Source: Bacteroidota bacterium (GTDB lineage Bacteria > Bacteroidota > Bacteroidia > Chitinophagales > Chitinophagaceae). Taken from it: DNA of 64,000 nt. The notes below the pieces were generated by a model. The model saw nothing but the letters and a program-made list of their open reading frames with translations. It was not told the DNA's origin and made no database searches. The DNA lies in contig JAEWKK010000016.1 of the NCBI GenBank assembly GCA_023386045.1, positions 62,001 through 126,000 of the forward strand. Reading direction: 5' to 3'. Each line of letters begins with the position of its first letter. The first letter of the stretch is position 1. Made by a program: the position numbers and the translations under genes. This document shows, piece by piece, positions 52,989 through 61,960 of this stretch.

Positions 52989-52996
52989 CAAAGGTA
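52989..52996 (-). promoter_or_regulatory. -7 promoter element for rpsO-pnp
   Basis: TACCTTTG on the minus strand, 61 nt upstream of the rpsO ATG. Confidence 0.65.
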
Positions 52997-53118
52997 AGGG
53001 AAACAGCTCTAAAAACAAGAGCATATCAGGTCTTTAGCAAGTAGTTAGCGAATTATTTTTAACTTCCCGGTACCATTGGCTATCCTTCCGTAATTCCATG
53101 AACCATAACCACAATTCC

Positions 53119-53126
53119 TACATTTG
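53119..53126 (+). promoter_or_regulatory. -7 promoter element for miaE
   Basis: TACATTTG ends 5 nt before the ATG at 53132, so the message is expected to be leaderless. Confidence 0.65.
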
Positions 53127-53131
53127 CACAC

Positions 53132-53752
53132 ATGGATGCTGTTCAAGACCTTAGCCAGGATGCCAAAGCCATACTGGGACTTCATTTGCCCACGGATCCG
53201 CGCTGGGTAAACCTTACTGAAATAAGCCTGGAAGATATCCTTTCTGATCATGCCTATTGTGAGCAAAAAGCTGCTACCACCTGCATTTCCCTCATCCAGC
53301 GATATAACCAGAAAGAAAAACTGGTATCCGAGCTGGCCCCCATTGTTACCGAAGAATGGGGACATTTCAGGATGGTACTGGCTGAACTGCATAAAAGAGG
53401 TCTCAAACTTGGCAAACAGAGAAAAGACGAATACGTCAATGCCCTGATCGATTTTTGCACTCAGGGTGGCGCTGAAGAAAACAGGCTACTCGACCAGTTG
53501 CTTATGATGGCCATGATTGAAGCCCGGAGCTGCGAACGTTTCAAAAGACTGAGCGAGGGACTGGGAGATGAATACCTGAGAAAGTTCTACCGCCGCTTTA
53601 TGGAAAGTGAAGCAGGTCATTACACCCTCTTTATTGAACTGGCAGAAACTTATATTGATAAAGAAAAGGTTCGCAGGCGCTGGAAGGAATGGCTGGAATT
53701 TGAAGCTTCCGTGATGCAAAAATTGGAACTCCGGGGTGACAGGATCCACTAA
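53132..53752 (+). CDS. miaE: tRNA-(ms2io6A37) hydroxylase
   Basis: A di-iron ferritin-like monooxygenase of 206 residues that hydroxylates the isopentenyl side chain of ms2i6A37 in tRNA. The paired EExxH-type ligands are visible in EEWGHFRMV, MIEARSCERF and ESEAGHYTLF. Length and helical pattern match the bacterial MiaE-like family. It starts with the ATG 5 nt after a TACATTTG promoter. It is a stand-alone gene, convergent with the GSCFA gene; miaA and miaB are not in the window. Confidence 0.92.
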   Translation: MDAVQDLSQDAKAILGLHLPTDPRWVNLTEISLEDILSDHAYCEQKAATTCISLIQRYNQKEKLVSELAPIVTEEWGHFRMVLAELHKRGLKLGKQRKDEYVNALIDFCTQGGAEENRLLDQLLMMAMIEARSCERFKRLSEGLGDEYLRKFYRRFMESEAGHYTLFIELAETYIDKEKVRRRWKEWLEFEASVMQKLELRGDRIH

Positions 53753-53760
53753 GCAATTGA

Positions 53761-54765
53761 TCATTTCTTTTGTCCTTCTCTGAAATATTCCAGCTCTTTG
53801 CTGAAATCAAGAAAAGGAAATTGCTCCTGTAAAGAATTCGTTTTTTGGTGATAAGATTCAAGAAATTTTTTGTGCTGTTCCGATGAAGGATTAAATGCCC
53901 TGTGGTGATAAGCCAGGTTAATGGAATGAATTTCCGTGATCAGGGACCTGGTAGTTTCATCCATACAGGACGACATGAACTTTTCCCATACGTACTGCGT
54001 AGCAAAATAGTTTGGATGCACCAGGTCTTCGGAATAAAAGCGATAATCGCGGAGATCATCGATCACCAGTTCATAAGCCGGGAAATAATAAAGCTTATCA
54101 AACTTATCAACCAGATGATGAACCGCCTGGATCAATACGGCCTTGCTCCGGTTGTTTTCAACCACTCCTTCTCTCAAATGACGCACCGGGCTGATAGTAA
54201 AAATGATTCTCAAATCAGGGTTGAAAAGAAACAGCCGGTGAATCATATTATCAAGAACCTGCAATACTTCTTCAGTTGTCATCAGTCTTCTGTGAAACCA
54301 GTCTGCCGGCGCCTTATGATTATTAGCTGCAACGGCACCAGGTTTTGCATTGACGGCCTTTTCAGTTAATGAATAGATCCAGGATGAACCCAGTGTGATC
54401 ATCAGGCAATCAGCCTGCTTCAGGTACTGATGTGCATTGGCAGTTGAAGTATTAATTTTCTCAATTGCTTCTTCTTGTGTAATTCCAGAATAGCGGCTAT
54501 GATGCTTCCAGCTATGCCATCCTTCATTCAGATAAAAAAGATCAGCTTCGGTGATGCGGTCATTACAGATATAACTTGTAATGGCTTCTGCTACACTCAC
54601 CGGGTTGAAAAGAATTCCATTGGGATTTTCAAGTACATTGAATTTATACTTCTTCAGCTTTTCACCAATATTTTCAGTAAAGCAGGAGCCTATGAGCAGG
54701 AGCCTGTCATGGTGGGTAATGAATTGCGTGGGCTTTTTTATTTCGAATTCGAACCTGAATTTCAT
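53761..54765 (-). CDS. GSCFA-domain protein
   Basis: A 334-residue protein with the GSCFA domain, named for the motif seen here as LLLIGSCFTENIG. It is distantly related to SGNH/GDSL hydrolases, with a later DLVHPNYFAT block (Asp and His). The start is the ATG at 54763-54765 (MKFRFEFEIKKP); a longer frame overlaps the upstream lyase gene. It follows the lyase by 10 bp, so rlmB, the lyase gene and this gene form one operon. An esterase or acyl-modifying role is inferred; no substrate is known. Confidence 0.86.
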   Translation of the reverse strand: MKFRFEFEIKKPTQFITHHDRLLLIGSCFTENIGEKLKKYKFNVLENPNGILFNPVSVAEAITSYICNDRITEADLFYLNEGWHSWKHHSRYSGITQEEAIEKINTSTANAHQYLKQADCLMITLGSSWIYSLTEKAVNAKPGAVAANNHKAPADWFHRRLMTTEEVLQVLDNMIHRLFLFNPDLRIIFTISPVRHLREGVVENNRSKAVLIQAVHHLVDKFDKLYYFPAYELVIDDLRDYRFYSEDLVHPNYFATQYVWEKFMSSCMDETTRSLITEIHSINLAYHHRAFNPSSEQHKKFLESYHQKTNSLQEQFPFLDFSKELEYFREGQKK

Positions 54766-54775
54766 TTCATTGGTA

Positions 54776-55630
54776 TTACTGAAAGATACCTGAAGCCAAA
54801 TGAAGACTTTTTTCAAGAGCCTTCATATTTAAACCTTGTACCAGATTCTTTTCTGTGAGATAAGCGATAATGTTTTCCGTGTTCATATTTCCTACCAGTT
54901 CATCCTGGGCCATGGGACAGCCGCCAATGCCTTTTAATGCACCATCGATCCTTTTACATCCTGCATTAATTGCAGCTTCCAGCTTCTCTCTCCAGTTAGC
55001 AGGTGTGGAATGAAGATGAACTCCTATCACTGCTTCGGGATATTTTGGTATCAATGTATTCAAGGCCATGCTGATCTGTTCACGTGTAGCTATTCCTACG
55101 GTATCTGAAAGTGAAATAATACCAATGCCTCTTTGTATCATTTCATCCGCCCATTTTAATAAGATGCCTTCGTTGTATTCATCACCATAAGGATTGCCGA
55201 AACCCATGGAGAGATAGATCACCAGCTCTTTATTATTTTCCAGGCAGAGTTCCTGTATCTCCTCTACTCTTACCAGGCTTTCTTCCATACTGCTATTGGT
55301 ATTGCGTTGCTGAAAGGTGGGAGAAATGGAAAAAGGAAAACCAAGATAACTGATCTGTTCATGTTGAATGGCATCTTCGGCTCCTCTTGTATTGGCAACA
55401 ATAGCCAGGAGTTTGGATGATGTTCCATTCATCTGCAATCCTGCCAGTACTTCTTTTGTATCTGCCATCTGTGGAATGGCTTTCGGTGAAACAAAGGAAC
55501 CAAAGTCGATGGTATCAAAACCAACATCCAACAGGGAGTTGATGTATTCTATCTTTTTTTCAGTAGGAATCAACCTGGGCCAGCCCTGCATGGCATCTCT
55601 CGGACATTCGATTATTTGTATGGGTCTCAT
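54776..55630 (-). CDS. Hydroxymethylglutaryl-CoA lyase family protein
   Basis: A 284-residue TIM-barrel lyase that splits HMG-CoA into acetyl-CoA and acetoacetate in leucine breakdown. Active-site motifs are retained with variants: ECPRDAMQG (8-16; R and D of the usual GPRDGLQ), HLHSTPANW (metal-ligand HxH) and GGCPMAQDELVGNMNTE (catalytic Cys and Asn). Its start codon overlaps the rlmB stop by ATGA, so translation is coupled. No other leucine-degradation gene is near. A related homocitrate or citramalate-type lyase cannot be fully excluded. Confidence 0.86.
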   Translation of the reverse strand: MRPIQIIECPRDAMQGWPRLIPTEKKIEYINSLLDVGFDTIDFGSFVSPKAIPQMADTKEVLAGLQMNGTSSKLLAIVANTRGAEDAIQHEQISYLGFPFSISPTFQQRNTNSSMEESLVRVEEIQELCLENNKELVIYLSMGFGNPYGDEYNEGILLKWADEMIQRGIGIISLSDTVGIATREQISMALNTLIPKYPEAVIGVHLHSTPANWREKLEAAINAGCKRIDGALKGIGGCPMAQDELVGNMNTENIIAYLTEKNLVQGLNMKALEKSLHLASGIFQ

Positions 55631-56397
55631 TTTGAATACAACCTTTGTTTCATTACTTCATATAAGATCATTCCTGTTGCAACAGAAACATTCAGCGATT
55701 CAAAACCACCGGCCATGGGTATTCGAAATTTTTTATCACAGGCTTTTAATAAGGCTGGATAAATGCCTTTCTCTTCACTTCCCATGATGATCGCTGCAGG
55801 TTCACGAAGGTCCAGGTCAAAAACATTTTTATCAGCTGTCATTTCACTTCCTAAAACTTTTATTCCATTGAGGTGCAATTCATCCACCGCCTTCAGTAAA
55901 GAATTCACCCTGCACACAGCTATTTTTTCAAGAGCTCCGGCAGAAGTCAGGATAGCATCTTCATTCAAAGCACCCACACCTTTGTCGGGTATGATGATAG
56001 CCTGCACACCTGTGCAAAATGCGGTGCGAGCAATGCCTCCGATATTCCTGATATCGGTAATTCCATCGAGTATCAGAAATAGAGGCACCTCTCCTTTTTC
56101 CACCACCCAGGAAATAACCTGCTGAAGATCCTGGTATTGTATTTTGGATATGATAGCAATGCATCCTTCGTGCCCTTCCGCATTAAAACTTTTGAGCTTA
56201 TCAACTGGTACATAGTTAATGGGCACATTATTTTCACCGGCCAGCTTCCGGATCTTTCCAATGGTTTCACCAATGGCTTTATTATCCAGGTAAATACGAT
56301 CAAGCGCCTTTCCCTGTTGCAGGACATCAATCACCTGTTGGCGACCAATGATCATTGTATTTTTTTTTGGCCTTGCCTGTGGTCTGAAATTTTTCAC
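55627..56397 (-). CDS. rlmB: 23S rRNA (guanosine-2'-O-)-methyltransferase RlmB family
   Basis: A SPOUT-class methyltransferase of 256 residues modifying a guanosine in 23S rRNA. The substrate-binding N-terminal domain begins near MIIGRQQVIDVL. The knot motifs are DGITDIRNIGGIARTA, IIMGSEEKGI and IPMAGGFESLNVSVATG. The start is taken as the GTG at 56395-56397, because TACTTTTG (56402-56409) ends 4 nt before it; the ATG at 56353-56355 is an alternative that loses a basic leader. It is the first gene of an operon with the lyase and GSCFA genes. Confidence 0.9.
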   Translation of the reverse strand: MKNFRPQARPKKNTMIIGRQQVIDVLQQGKALDRIYLDNKAIGETIGKIRKLAGENNVPINYVPVDKLKSFNAEGHEGCIAIISKIQYQDLQQVISWVVEKGEVPLFLILDGITDIRNIGGIARTAFCTGVQAIIIPDKGVGALNEDAILTSAGALEKIAVCRVNSLLKAVDELHLNGIKVLGSEMTADKNVFDLDLREPAAIIMGSEEKGIYPALLKACDKKFRIPMAGGFESLNVSVATGMILYEVMKQRLYSK

Positions 56398-56401
56398 AGC
56401 T

Positions 56402-56409
56402 CAAAAGTA
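56402..56409 (-). promoter_or_regulatory. -7 promoter element for rlmB operon
   Basis: TACTTTTG on the minus strand, then AGCT, then the GTG start. The same 4-nt spacing is found at three other genes here. Confidence 0.62.
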
Positions 56410-56421
56410 AGACTGCATGAC

Positions 56422-56910
56422 CTAACTCTTTCTTCTTAAAGAAAATGGCCATGAAAATAAAAGATACACCAGTACCGATCCTGCGAGGATAAATTTGATG
56501 GCAGCGCAATAATACACTACCTCCAAAATGGAAGCATCAAAACGGCCTTCCAGTAGTAATAACAAGAGGAAATTTTCAGCAAAATCAAAGAGTCCTGCCG
56601 ACAGGGCAAGAGAACTGAAGATAATACTGGCCCGGGTCCAATTGGTTTTATATTGAATATAGCGGCATGCAGTAATAAGAAACCAGACATAGGCTCCCAT
56701 AAACAGGAAATCCAGATATAGGTTGATCCTAAGTTTTGATTGATCCATGAAAAGCTGCAGCTGTAAAAACCTCTCAGGAGTTTTTGCAAATTCCAGGTCA
56801 ATGATACCCTTCGTGCTCACAGGTGTGATCAGGGAGGCACCCTGCCATCGCATGATAAAGATCATGATAAAAAGAAGCAGGAATGAAACCAGGAGATTTC
56901 TTTTCATCAT
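56422..56910 (-). CDS. Unknown four-helix inner-membrane protein
   Basis: A 162-residue protein with hydrophobic helices near 5-20, 63-83, 93-118 and 130-152. A polar loop follows the first helix (STKGIIDLEFAKTPERF). It resembles small Bacteroidota membrane proteins of unknown role. It starts with an ATG at 56908-56910 between the metK terminator and rlmB. Confidence 0.72.
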   Translation of the reverse strand: MMKRNLLVSFLLLFIMIFIMRWQGASLITPVSTKGIIDLEFAKTPERFLQLQLFMDQSKLRINLYLDFLFMGAYVWFLITACRYIQYKTNWTRASIIFSSLALSAGLFDFAENFLLLLLLEGRFDASILEVVYYCAAIKFILAGSVLVYLLFSWPFSLRRKS

Positions 56911-56914
56911 TGAA

Positions 56915-56942
56915 AATAAAAAACCCCTGCAATAACAGGGGT
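56915..56942 (-). terminator. Terminator of metK
   Basis: On the minus strand ACCCCTG / CAGGGGT with a 6-nt loop is followed by TTTTTATTTT. It begins 20 bp past the metK stop. Confidence 0.85.
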
Positions 56943-56962
56943 ATAATTAAATTGGAAAACTA

Positions 56963-58216
56963 TTATTTCAGTCCAAAGGCTTTTTTAACTCTTGGAACAT
57001 AATCCAGTTTTTCCCAGGTGAACAGTTCTACTTTTTTGGAGATTTTTTTACCTCCTGGCTGGGTAAATTCCTTGGTCACTACTTCAGCTTTACGACCCAT
57101 ATGACCATAAGCAGCAGTTTCACTGTAAATGGGATTACGCAGTTTTAAACGCTGTTCAATAAAATATGGACGCATATCAAAAATGCCTTCAACAATTCTT
57201 GCGATCTCACCATCAGACATATCTACCTTGGAAGTACCATAGGTATTTACATTGATGCTTGTAGGCTGAGCCACACCGATGGCGTAAGAAACCTGAACCA
57301 GCACCTCATCACAAACGCCTGCTGCTACCAGGTTCTTTGCAATATGACGTGTTGCATAGGCAGCAGAACGGTCAACCTTTGAAGGATCTTTTCCGCTGAA
57401 GGCACCACCACCGTGAGCACCTTTACCTCCATAAGTATCCACAATGATCTTGCGGCCTGTAAGACCTGTATCACCATGCGGACCGCCAATTACGAATTTG
57501 CCGGTTGGATTGATGTGGAATTTGATATTGTCGTTGAAAAGCTTAGAATATTTTTTATACTTCGACTTTACACGTGGGATCAGGATGTTCACCATATCTT
57601 CCTTGATCTTCTTCAGCATTTTTGAATCGGTATCAAAATCATCATGCTGGGTGGAAACAACAATTGTGTCAATGCGAACGGGCCTGTTGTTATCATCATA
57701 TTCCAGTGTAACCTGGCTTTTAGCATCAGGACGCAGGTATTTGATCTGCTTGTTTTCCCTTCGAAGTGCTGCCAGTTCCTGTAATAATTTATGCGCCAGG
57801 TCAAGCGCCAGCGGCATATAATCTTCCGTTTCATTGGAAGCATAACCAAACATCATACCCTGGTCACCTGCACCCTGCTCTTCTTTTTTCTGACGGTCAA
57901 CACCCTGGTTGATATCAGAAGACTGTTCGTGAATGGCAGAAAGAATTCCACATGAATTGGCTTCAAACATGTATTCACTTTTGGTATAGCCAATACGACG
58001 GATCACTTCCCTTGCAATGTCCTGAACATCGAGATAGGCTTTTGATTTCACCTCACCTGCCAGTACAACCTGACCGGTGGTTACCAATGTTTCGCAGGCT
58101 ACTTTTGAATTGGGATCAAAGGCAAGAAAATTATCGATCAACGCATCAGAGATCTGATCCGCTACTTTATCAGGATGTCCTTCAGATACACTTTCGGAGG
58201 TAAATAAATAAGGCAT
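56963..58216 (-). CDS. metK: S-adenosylmethionine synthetase
   Basis: Makes SAM from methionine and ATP. It has 417 residues. Signatures are [17 protein letters not shown] (8-24), [10 protein letters not shown], the glycine-rich phosphate loop [19 protein letters not shown] and the YAIGVAQP block near the end. All are intact. The ATG start (58214-58216) is 42 nt downstream of a TATATTTG promoter. I see no SAM riboswitch fold in the short leader. Confidence 0.97.
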   Translation of the reverse strand: MPYLFTSESVSEGHPDKVADQISDALIDNFLAFDPNSKVACETLVTTGQVVLAGEVKSKAYLDVQDIAREVIRRIGYTKSEYMFEANSCGILSAIHEQSSDINQGVDRQKKEEQGAGDQGMMFGYASNETEDYMPLALDLAHKLLQELAALRRENKQIKYLRPDAKSQVTLEYDDNNRPVRIDTIVVSTQHDDFDTDSKMLKKIKEDMVNILIPRVKSKYKKYSKLFNDNIKFHINPTGKFVIGGPHGDTGLTGRKIIVDTYGGKGAHGGGAFSGKDPSKVDRSAAYATRHIAKNLVAAGVCDEVLVQVSYAIGVAQPTSINVNTYGTSKVDMSDGEIARIVEGIFDMRPYFIEQRLKLRNPIYSETAAYGHMGRKAEVVTKEFTQPGGKKISKKVELFTWEKLDYVPRVKKAFGLK

Positions 58217-58258
58217 AGTGCTAATGGATTAAGCAATGGTGAAAATAAAATTCGGGTG

Positions 58259-58266
58259 CAAATATA
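58259..58266 (-). promoter_or_regulatory. -7 promoter element for metK
   Basis: TATATTTG on the minus strand, 42 nt upstream of the metK ATG. It lies within the last bases before the DUF4270 gene stop. Confidence 0.65.
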
Positions 58267-58277
58267 GTCAGACCGGG

Positions 58278-59738
58278 TTAGAGGTTGGAATATATTATTC
58301 TCAGACGCAGTCTTTGTAAAGAGTCAGAATAAGTGCCTCCACCAATTACAACACGGCCACCGGCTGGTCTGTCCAATATCCCCACTTCAGGAAGCAGGTT
58401 AGTGGGCTGGTTAATGGCAAGTCTTGTTCGGTAAGGCGCATACAATCTCAAAGTATCATTGGAGTCGCCCCTTGTAATAATATTCTGAACATAACGCGTG
58501 ATGTTGAATCTATAAGCGTTTGATTTCAGAGCCCCGCCAAAGGTTTGCAGCGAAAGAGAACCATTGAAGTCTACAGGTATATCTCTTTCAAAAAGATAGA
58601 AGGCAGTATCTCTTTTACGGTCAAGAAAAAGTCTTGAAGGAGGCGTAAAGGCCGAACCTAAAGAGGGTTGATAAGGGGTTGGTATAGGTGCAATGATCTC
58701 TGCGAGATGTACTACTTTGTTGCCAAAATTTGTAAGACCAGGAATCACAACAGAAGCATAGGAACCAGAAGGTGAAGTCTGAATAAACAAAAGACTATCG
58801 GAAGTACCGTTTGCCAGTTGCGGGCTCCACAAGCCACCCGGAGTTACCTTAATATAATTGGCCCTTCCGTTACTCCTGTGATTGAATTCAGTAGCAGTGG
58901 CAATGGTATCGCCATTATTCTTTACCTTATAATAAACAATCAGCTTTGTTTTGTTTACATCAGAAAGTGAAAAATATGCCAGGGCATTCCCTGTATTCTC
59001 CGCTTTAATGGCAAAGCCTTTGAAAAGATCCCTGAAAATACTTCCCTGCGTCCCATCAGCATGAAAACCACCTGTAGTTGTAGATGAAGAAGTATCATAG
59101 GTAGAAAAACGCTGTCCTATACTATTATTCAAACGGATGCGAACCACGTTTGCCACTTTAGTATCAGCTGTATCACCAGGGTTCCTTACCCGAATTGAAT
59201 CATCCAGGTTTTTGATGGTATAAGTCTTGGAGCCCAATTCTGTGCCCGTAGTTGCAGTAGTAAAATCCGATGCAGGATCATTGTAACGATAGACTGTATC
59301 ATCCCTGAAACCAGAAGTCTGCGAGATCTCATAAACACGCAAAGTCTGTACACCATTATTTAATGTATCACCCCAGCCAAATCTGAAACCAAGAGAAAGA
59401 ACTACAGAGTCAATGCTCACAACAGAATCTACGCCCCTGAATGGATTGATACCCAGAATAGCAGGCGTGATGGTAAAAGCGAGGTTGGCATGTGTTTGTC
59501 CGAAAACAGGATCATTCACATCACCCAAAGCCACAGCATCGCTGTAGCCCACTCTTACAGTGTCGTTATACAATTTATTATCTGTAATGGTATTCAGCGC
59601 AACTTCAAACGTGTTGACGTTGTCAACACCAGGGATCAGTCCACCACCAAGGTCGGTTGCTTCATTGATCTTTTTGCAGGAAAAAACAGTGATAAAGAGA
59701 ACGCTAAAAATAAAAAAAGCCAGGCTGTACTTTTTCAC
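58278..59738 (-). CDS. DUF4270 lipoprotein
   Basis: A 486-residue exported protein with signal peptide and lipobox VFSC (Cys21), followed by KKINEATDLGGGLIPG, the conserved start of DUF4270. The rest is beta-rich with many Asp, Thr and Tyr residues. DUF4270 proteins are surface or periplasmic lipoproteins of unknown function, typical of Bacteroidota and often next to the glycogen-synthase-like gene and panC, as here. It follows the glycogen-synthase-like gene by 25 bp in the same operon. Confidence 0.85.
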   Translation of the reverse strand: MKKYSLAFFIFSVLFITVFSCKKINEATDLGGGLIPGVDNVNTFEVALNTITDNKLYNDTVRVGYSDAVALGDVNDPVFGQTHANLAFTITPAILGINPFRGVDSVVSIDSVVLSLGFRFGWGDTLNNGVQTLRVYEISQTSGFRDDTVYRYNDPASDFTTATTGTELGSKTYTIKNLDDSIRVRNPGDTADTKVANVVRIRLNNSIGQRFSTYDTSSSTTTGGFHADGTQGSIFRDLFKGFAIKAENTGNALAYFSLSDVNKTKLIVYYKVKNNGDTIATATEFNHRSNGRANYIKVTPGGLWSPQLANGTSDSLLFIQTSPSGSYASVVIPGLTNFGNKVVHLAEIIAPIPTPYQPSLGSAFTPPSRLFLDRKRDTAFYLFERDIPVDFNGSLSLQTFGGALKSNAYRFNITRYVQNIITRGDSNDTLRLYAPYRTRLAINQPTNLLPEVGILDRPAGGRVVIGGGTYSDSLQRLRLRIIYSNL

Positions 59739-59763
59739 GAATAAATATTAAAGCAGTTTGAAA

Positions 59764-60579
59764 TTACTTATTCGCAAGATCGCCATACAGTTGTAAATAG
59801 TCTGTTAAATCAGATTCTGCATTATAAGGCAAGGTTTTCTTTCCGCGAACTTTTGTGAACTCTTCAGCAAGCTTCTTATCAATTTTTTCAGCACCGAAAG
59901 TGATCGCATCGGCATAGGTGGCACCACCGCGGAACATGGCTGTATTATTTGCATCCTTGAAAGGCTCAAGATCTTTTTCTTTAAGCGAAGGATGTATGAG
60001 GGCTTTTTGAATAAAATCACTTCCCAACTTTTCTTTGAAAGTATTCTGTCCAATGGTGTAGATGATCTTGCTGTGAGCAAACACGGGCTCTTTTTTATAA
60101 ACAGTTTTCAGGTATAAGGGAATCAGTCCGGTCATCCATCCGCTGCAGTGAATCAGGTCAGGAGGCCAACCGAATTTTTTTACTGTTTCCAAAGCACCTT
60201 TACAGAAAAACACGGCGCGCAAACCATTGTCATCAAACCATTTTTCTTTTTCGTCCGTGAAAATGTATTTTCTTTTAAACAGGTCTTCATTGTCCAGAAA
60301 ATAAACCTGCAGCCTTGCATTGGGTAAAGAAGCGACTTTAATCTGCAAGGGAAAATCTTCATTGTCGATGGAGATATTGATACCAGACAAGCGAACCACT
60401 TCGTGCAGACGATGCCTGCGTTCATTGATGGCTCCAAACCTTGGCATGATGCAGCGAACTTCAAAACCACCATCATTTGATTTGATCGCGAGCTTATTTA
60501 CAATCTCTGAAAATTCAGTCAATTCGAGATAGGGAGACATTTCGTTGGCAATGAATAAAATTCTTTTCTTTGCTGACAT
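59764..60579 (-). CDS. Glycogen/starch synthase-like protein, catalytic N-terminal domain only
   Basis: A 271-residue protein matching only the N-terminal GT5 domain of glycogen synthase. It has ILFIANEMSPYLELTEFSEI, where canonical GlgA has a K-T/V-GGL glucan and ADP-binding motif. It also has VRCIMPRFGAI, PDLIHCSGWMTGLIPLYL and IIYTIGQNTFKEK. The C-terminal nucleotide-binding domain is absent, so it is probably not an active glycogen synthase. The start is the ATG at 60577-60579, downstream of the TACCTTTG promoter; a longer frame would cross it. It diverges from panC, an order conserved in Bacteroidota. Confidence 0.82.
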   Translation of the reverse strand: MSAKKRILFIANEMSPYLELTEFSEIVNKLAIKSNDGGFEVRCIMPRFGAINERRHRLHEVVRLSGINISIDNEDFPLQIKVASLPNARLQVYFLDNEDLFKRKYIFTDEKEKWFDDNGLRAVFFCKGALETVKKFGWPPDLIHCSGWMTGLIPLYLKTVYKKEPVFAHSKIIYTIGQNTFKEKLGSDFIQKALIHPSLKEKDLEPFKDANNTAMFRGGATYADAITFGAEKIDKKLAEEFTKVRGKKTLPYNAESDLTDYLQLYGDLANK

Positions 60580-60610
60580 TGTAACCTGTTTAAATTCACG
60601 GAAAGGAGTG

Positions 60611-60618
60611 CAAAGGTA
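60611..60618 (-). promoter_or_regulatory. -7 promoter element for the glycogen-synthase-like/DUF4270 operon
   Basis: TACCTTTG on the minus strand, 31 nt upstream of the ATG at 60579. It fixes the translation start downstream of it. Confidence 0.62.
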
Positions 60619-60666
60619 ATATTTTAAAGCCAAACAGAGCAGCCATCACAGTTCTAACCCCCTATT

Positions 60667-61509
60667 ATGGTCTTATTTAAAGAAGCAGCAACGCTTTCCA
60701 GATACATACAATTACAAAAACAAAACGGCAAAAAAACGGGTTTTGTACCCACCATGGGTGCCCTTCACCAGGGTCACCTTTCACTGATAAAAGCCGCTAT
60801 GAAAACCAATGATCTTACGGTATGCAGCATATTTGTCAATCCCACTCAATTCAATAATCCTGAGGATTTTAAATACTATCCCGTCACTATCGAGAAAGAT
60901 GTTGAAGCCCTTGCTGGATCAGGCTGTGATATATTGTTCCTGCCTTCTGTTGGTGAGATCTATCCTCCGGGCTATGTAGCAAAACAATATGACCTTGGAC
61001 CGATAGAACAAGTGCTTGAAGGTGCATACCGCCCTGGCCATTTCCAGGGAGTTTGCCAGGTGGTAGACCGCCTGCTTGAGATCGTGCAGCCAGATGAGCT
61101 CTTTCTTGGCCAAAAAGATTTTCAGCAATGCATGGTTATCAAAAAACTTCTAACATTGATAGATAAGGAAGATGAGATCAAATTAAGCATCGCTCCCACC
61201 TTGCGTGAAAAGAACGGGCTTGCCATGAGCAGTCGCAATACAAGACTTGACGAAAAGCAAAAGCAAACCGCTACTCTATTATTTAAGGAACTATCAGGCA
61301 TACGTTTGAACCTCGAAAAGAAAGACCTGGAAGTCCTGAAAAAGGAAGCAAGAAAACATCTTGAAGAAAATGGATTTACAGTAGACTATGTGGAGATCGC
61401 CCATGTTGAAGATCTGCGTACAGCCACAGCAAATCATGGGAAGCTGGTGGCTTTGGTAGCAGCAAGTCTTGGTCCTGTAAGACTGATCGACAATCTTCTT
61501 TTAAATTAA
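60667..61509 (+). CDS. panC: Pantothenate synthetase
   Basis: ATP-dependent ligation of pantoate and beta-alanine to pantothenate. It has 280 residues. The nucleotide-binding motif is [10 protein letters not shown] (28-37), followed by FLGQKDFQQ, the pantoate-binding [10 protein letters not shown] and a conserved DYVEIAHVE near the end. It is 38 bp upstream of panD, which supplies beta-alanine, so the last two steps toward vitamin B5 are together here. Confidence 0.97.
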   Translation: MVLFKEAATLSRYIQLQKQNGKKTGFVPTMGALHQGHLSLIKAAMKTNDLTVCSIFVNPTQFNNPEDFKYYPVTIEKDVEALAGSGCDILFLPSVGEIYPPGYVAKQYDLGPIEQVLEGAYRPGHFQGVCQVVDRLLEIVQPDELFLGQKDFQQCMVIKKLLTLIDKEDEIKLSIAPTLREKNGLAMSSRNTRLDEKQKQTATLLFKELSGIRLNLEKKDLEVLKKEARKHLEENGFTVDYVEIAHVEDLRTATANHGKLVALVAASLGPVRLIDNLLLN

Positions 61510-61531
61510 CAAACACTTCACGCCACTACTA

Positions 61532-61539
61532 TACCTTTG
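61532..61539 (+). promoter_or_regulatory. -7 promoter element in the panC-panD gap
   Basis: TACCTTTG ends 8 nt before the panD ATG. It suggests panD can be transcribed on its own in addition to readthrough from panC. Confidence 0.58.
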
Positions 61540-61547
61540 CAAGCGCT

Positions 61548-61892
61548 ATGAACATTGACATTCTTAAATCTAAAGTTCACCGGGCCGTTATTACAGAAGC
61601 CAACCTTCATTATGTAGGTAGCCTTACTCTTGATGAAAATATCATGGAAGCTGCCAACATGATCGAAAACGAGAAGATACAGGTGGTGAATGTCAACAAT
61701 GGCGAACGCATTGAAACTTACCTCATCAAAGGTAAACGTGGTTCGGGTGTTTGCTGCCTCAACGGCCCTGCAGCCAGGCGTGGCATGGTAGGTGATGTTG
61801 TTGTTATTATCTCCTATTGTTCCATGCCCTTTGAAGAAGCAAAAAACTTCAAGCCCTGGATTGTATTTCCTAAGGAAGGCAACCTTCTTTGA
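61548..61892 (+). CDS. panD: Aspartate 1-decarboxylase
   Basis: A pyruvoyl enzyme of 114 residues that makes beta-alanine from aspartate. The self-cleavage site is Gly24-Ser25 in YVGSLTLD; after cleavage Ser25 becomes the pyruvoyl group. Lys9 (in LKSKVHRA), GERIETY and NGPAARRG match the family. It follows panC by 38 bp. Confidence 0.97.
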   Translation: MNIDILKSKVHRAVITEANLHYVGSLTLDENIMEAANMIENEKIQVVNVNNGERIETYLIKGKRGSGVCCLNGPAARRGMVGDVVVIISYCSMPFEEAKNFKPWIVFPKEGNLL

Positions 61893-61960
61893 TCCTGCAA
61901 CGCTTATAGAATAAGTCAGCCAATTTCAACTTAGCTATTCTTTGGTTATCTTCGGGATGA

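Noticed and set aside
58217..58277. SAM riboswitch upstream of metK
   Set aside because: The leader after the promoter is only about 40 nt and shows no multi-stem fold of any SAM class I can recognise.
60580..60633. Longer N-terminus for the glycogen-synthase-like protein
   Set aside because: The extension crosses the TACCTTTG promoter element; MSAKKRILFIAN at 60579 is the natural start.
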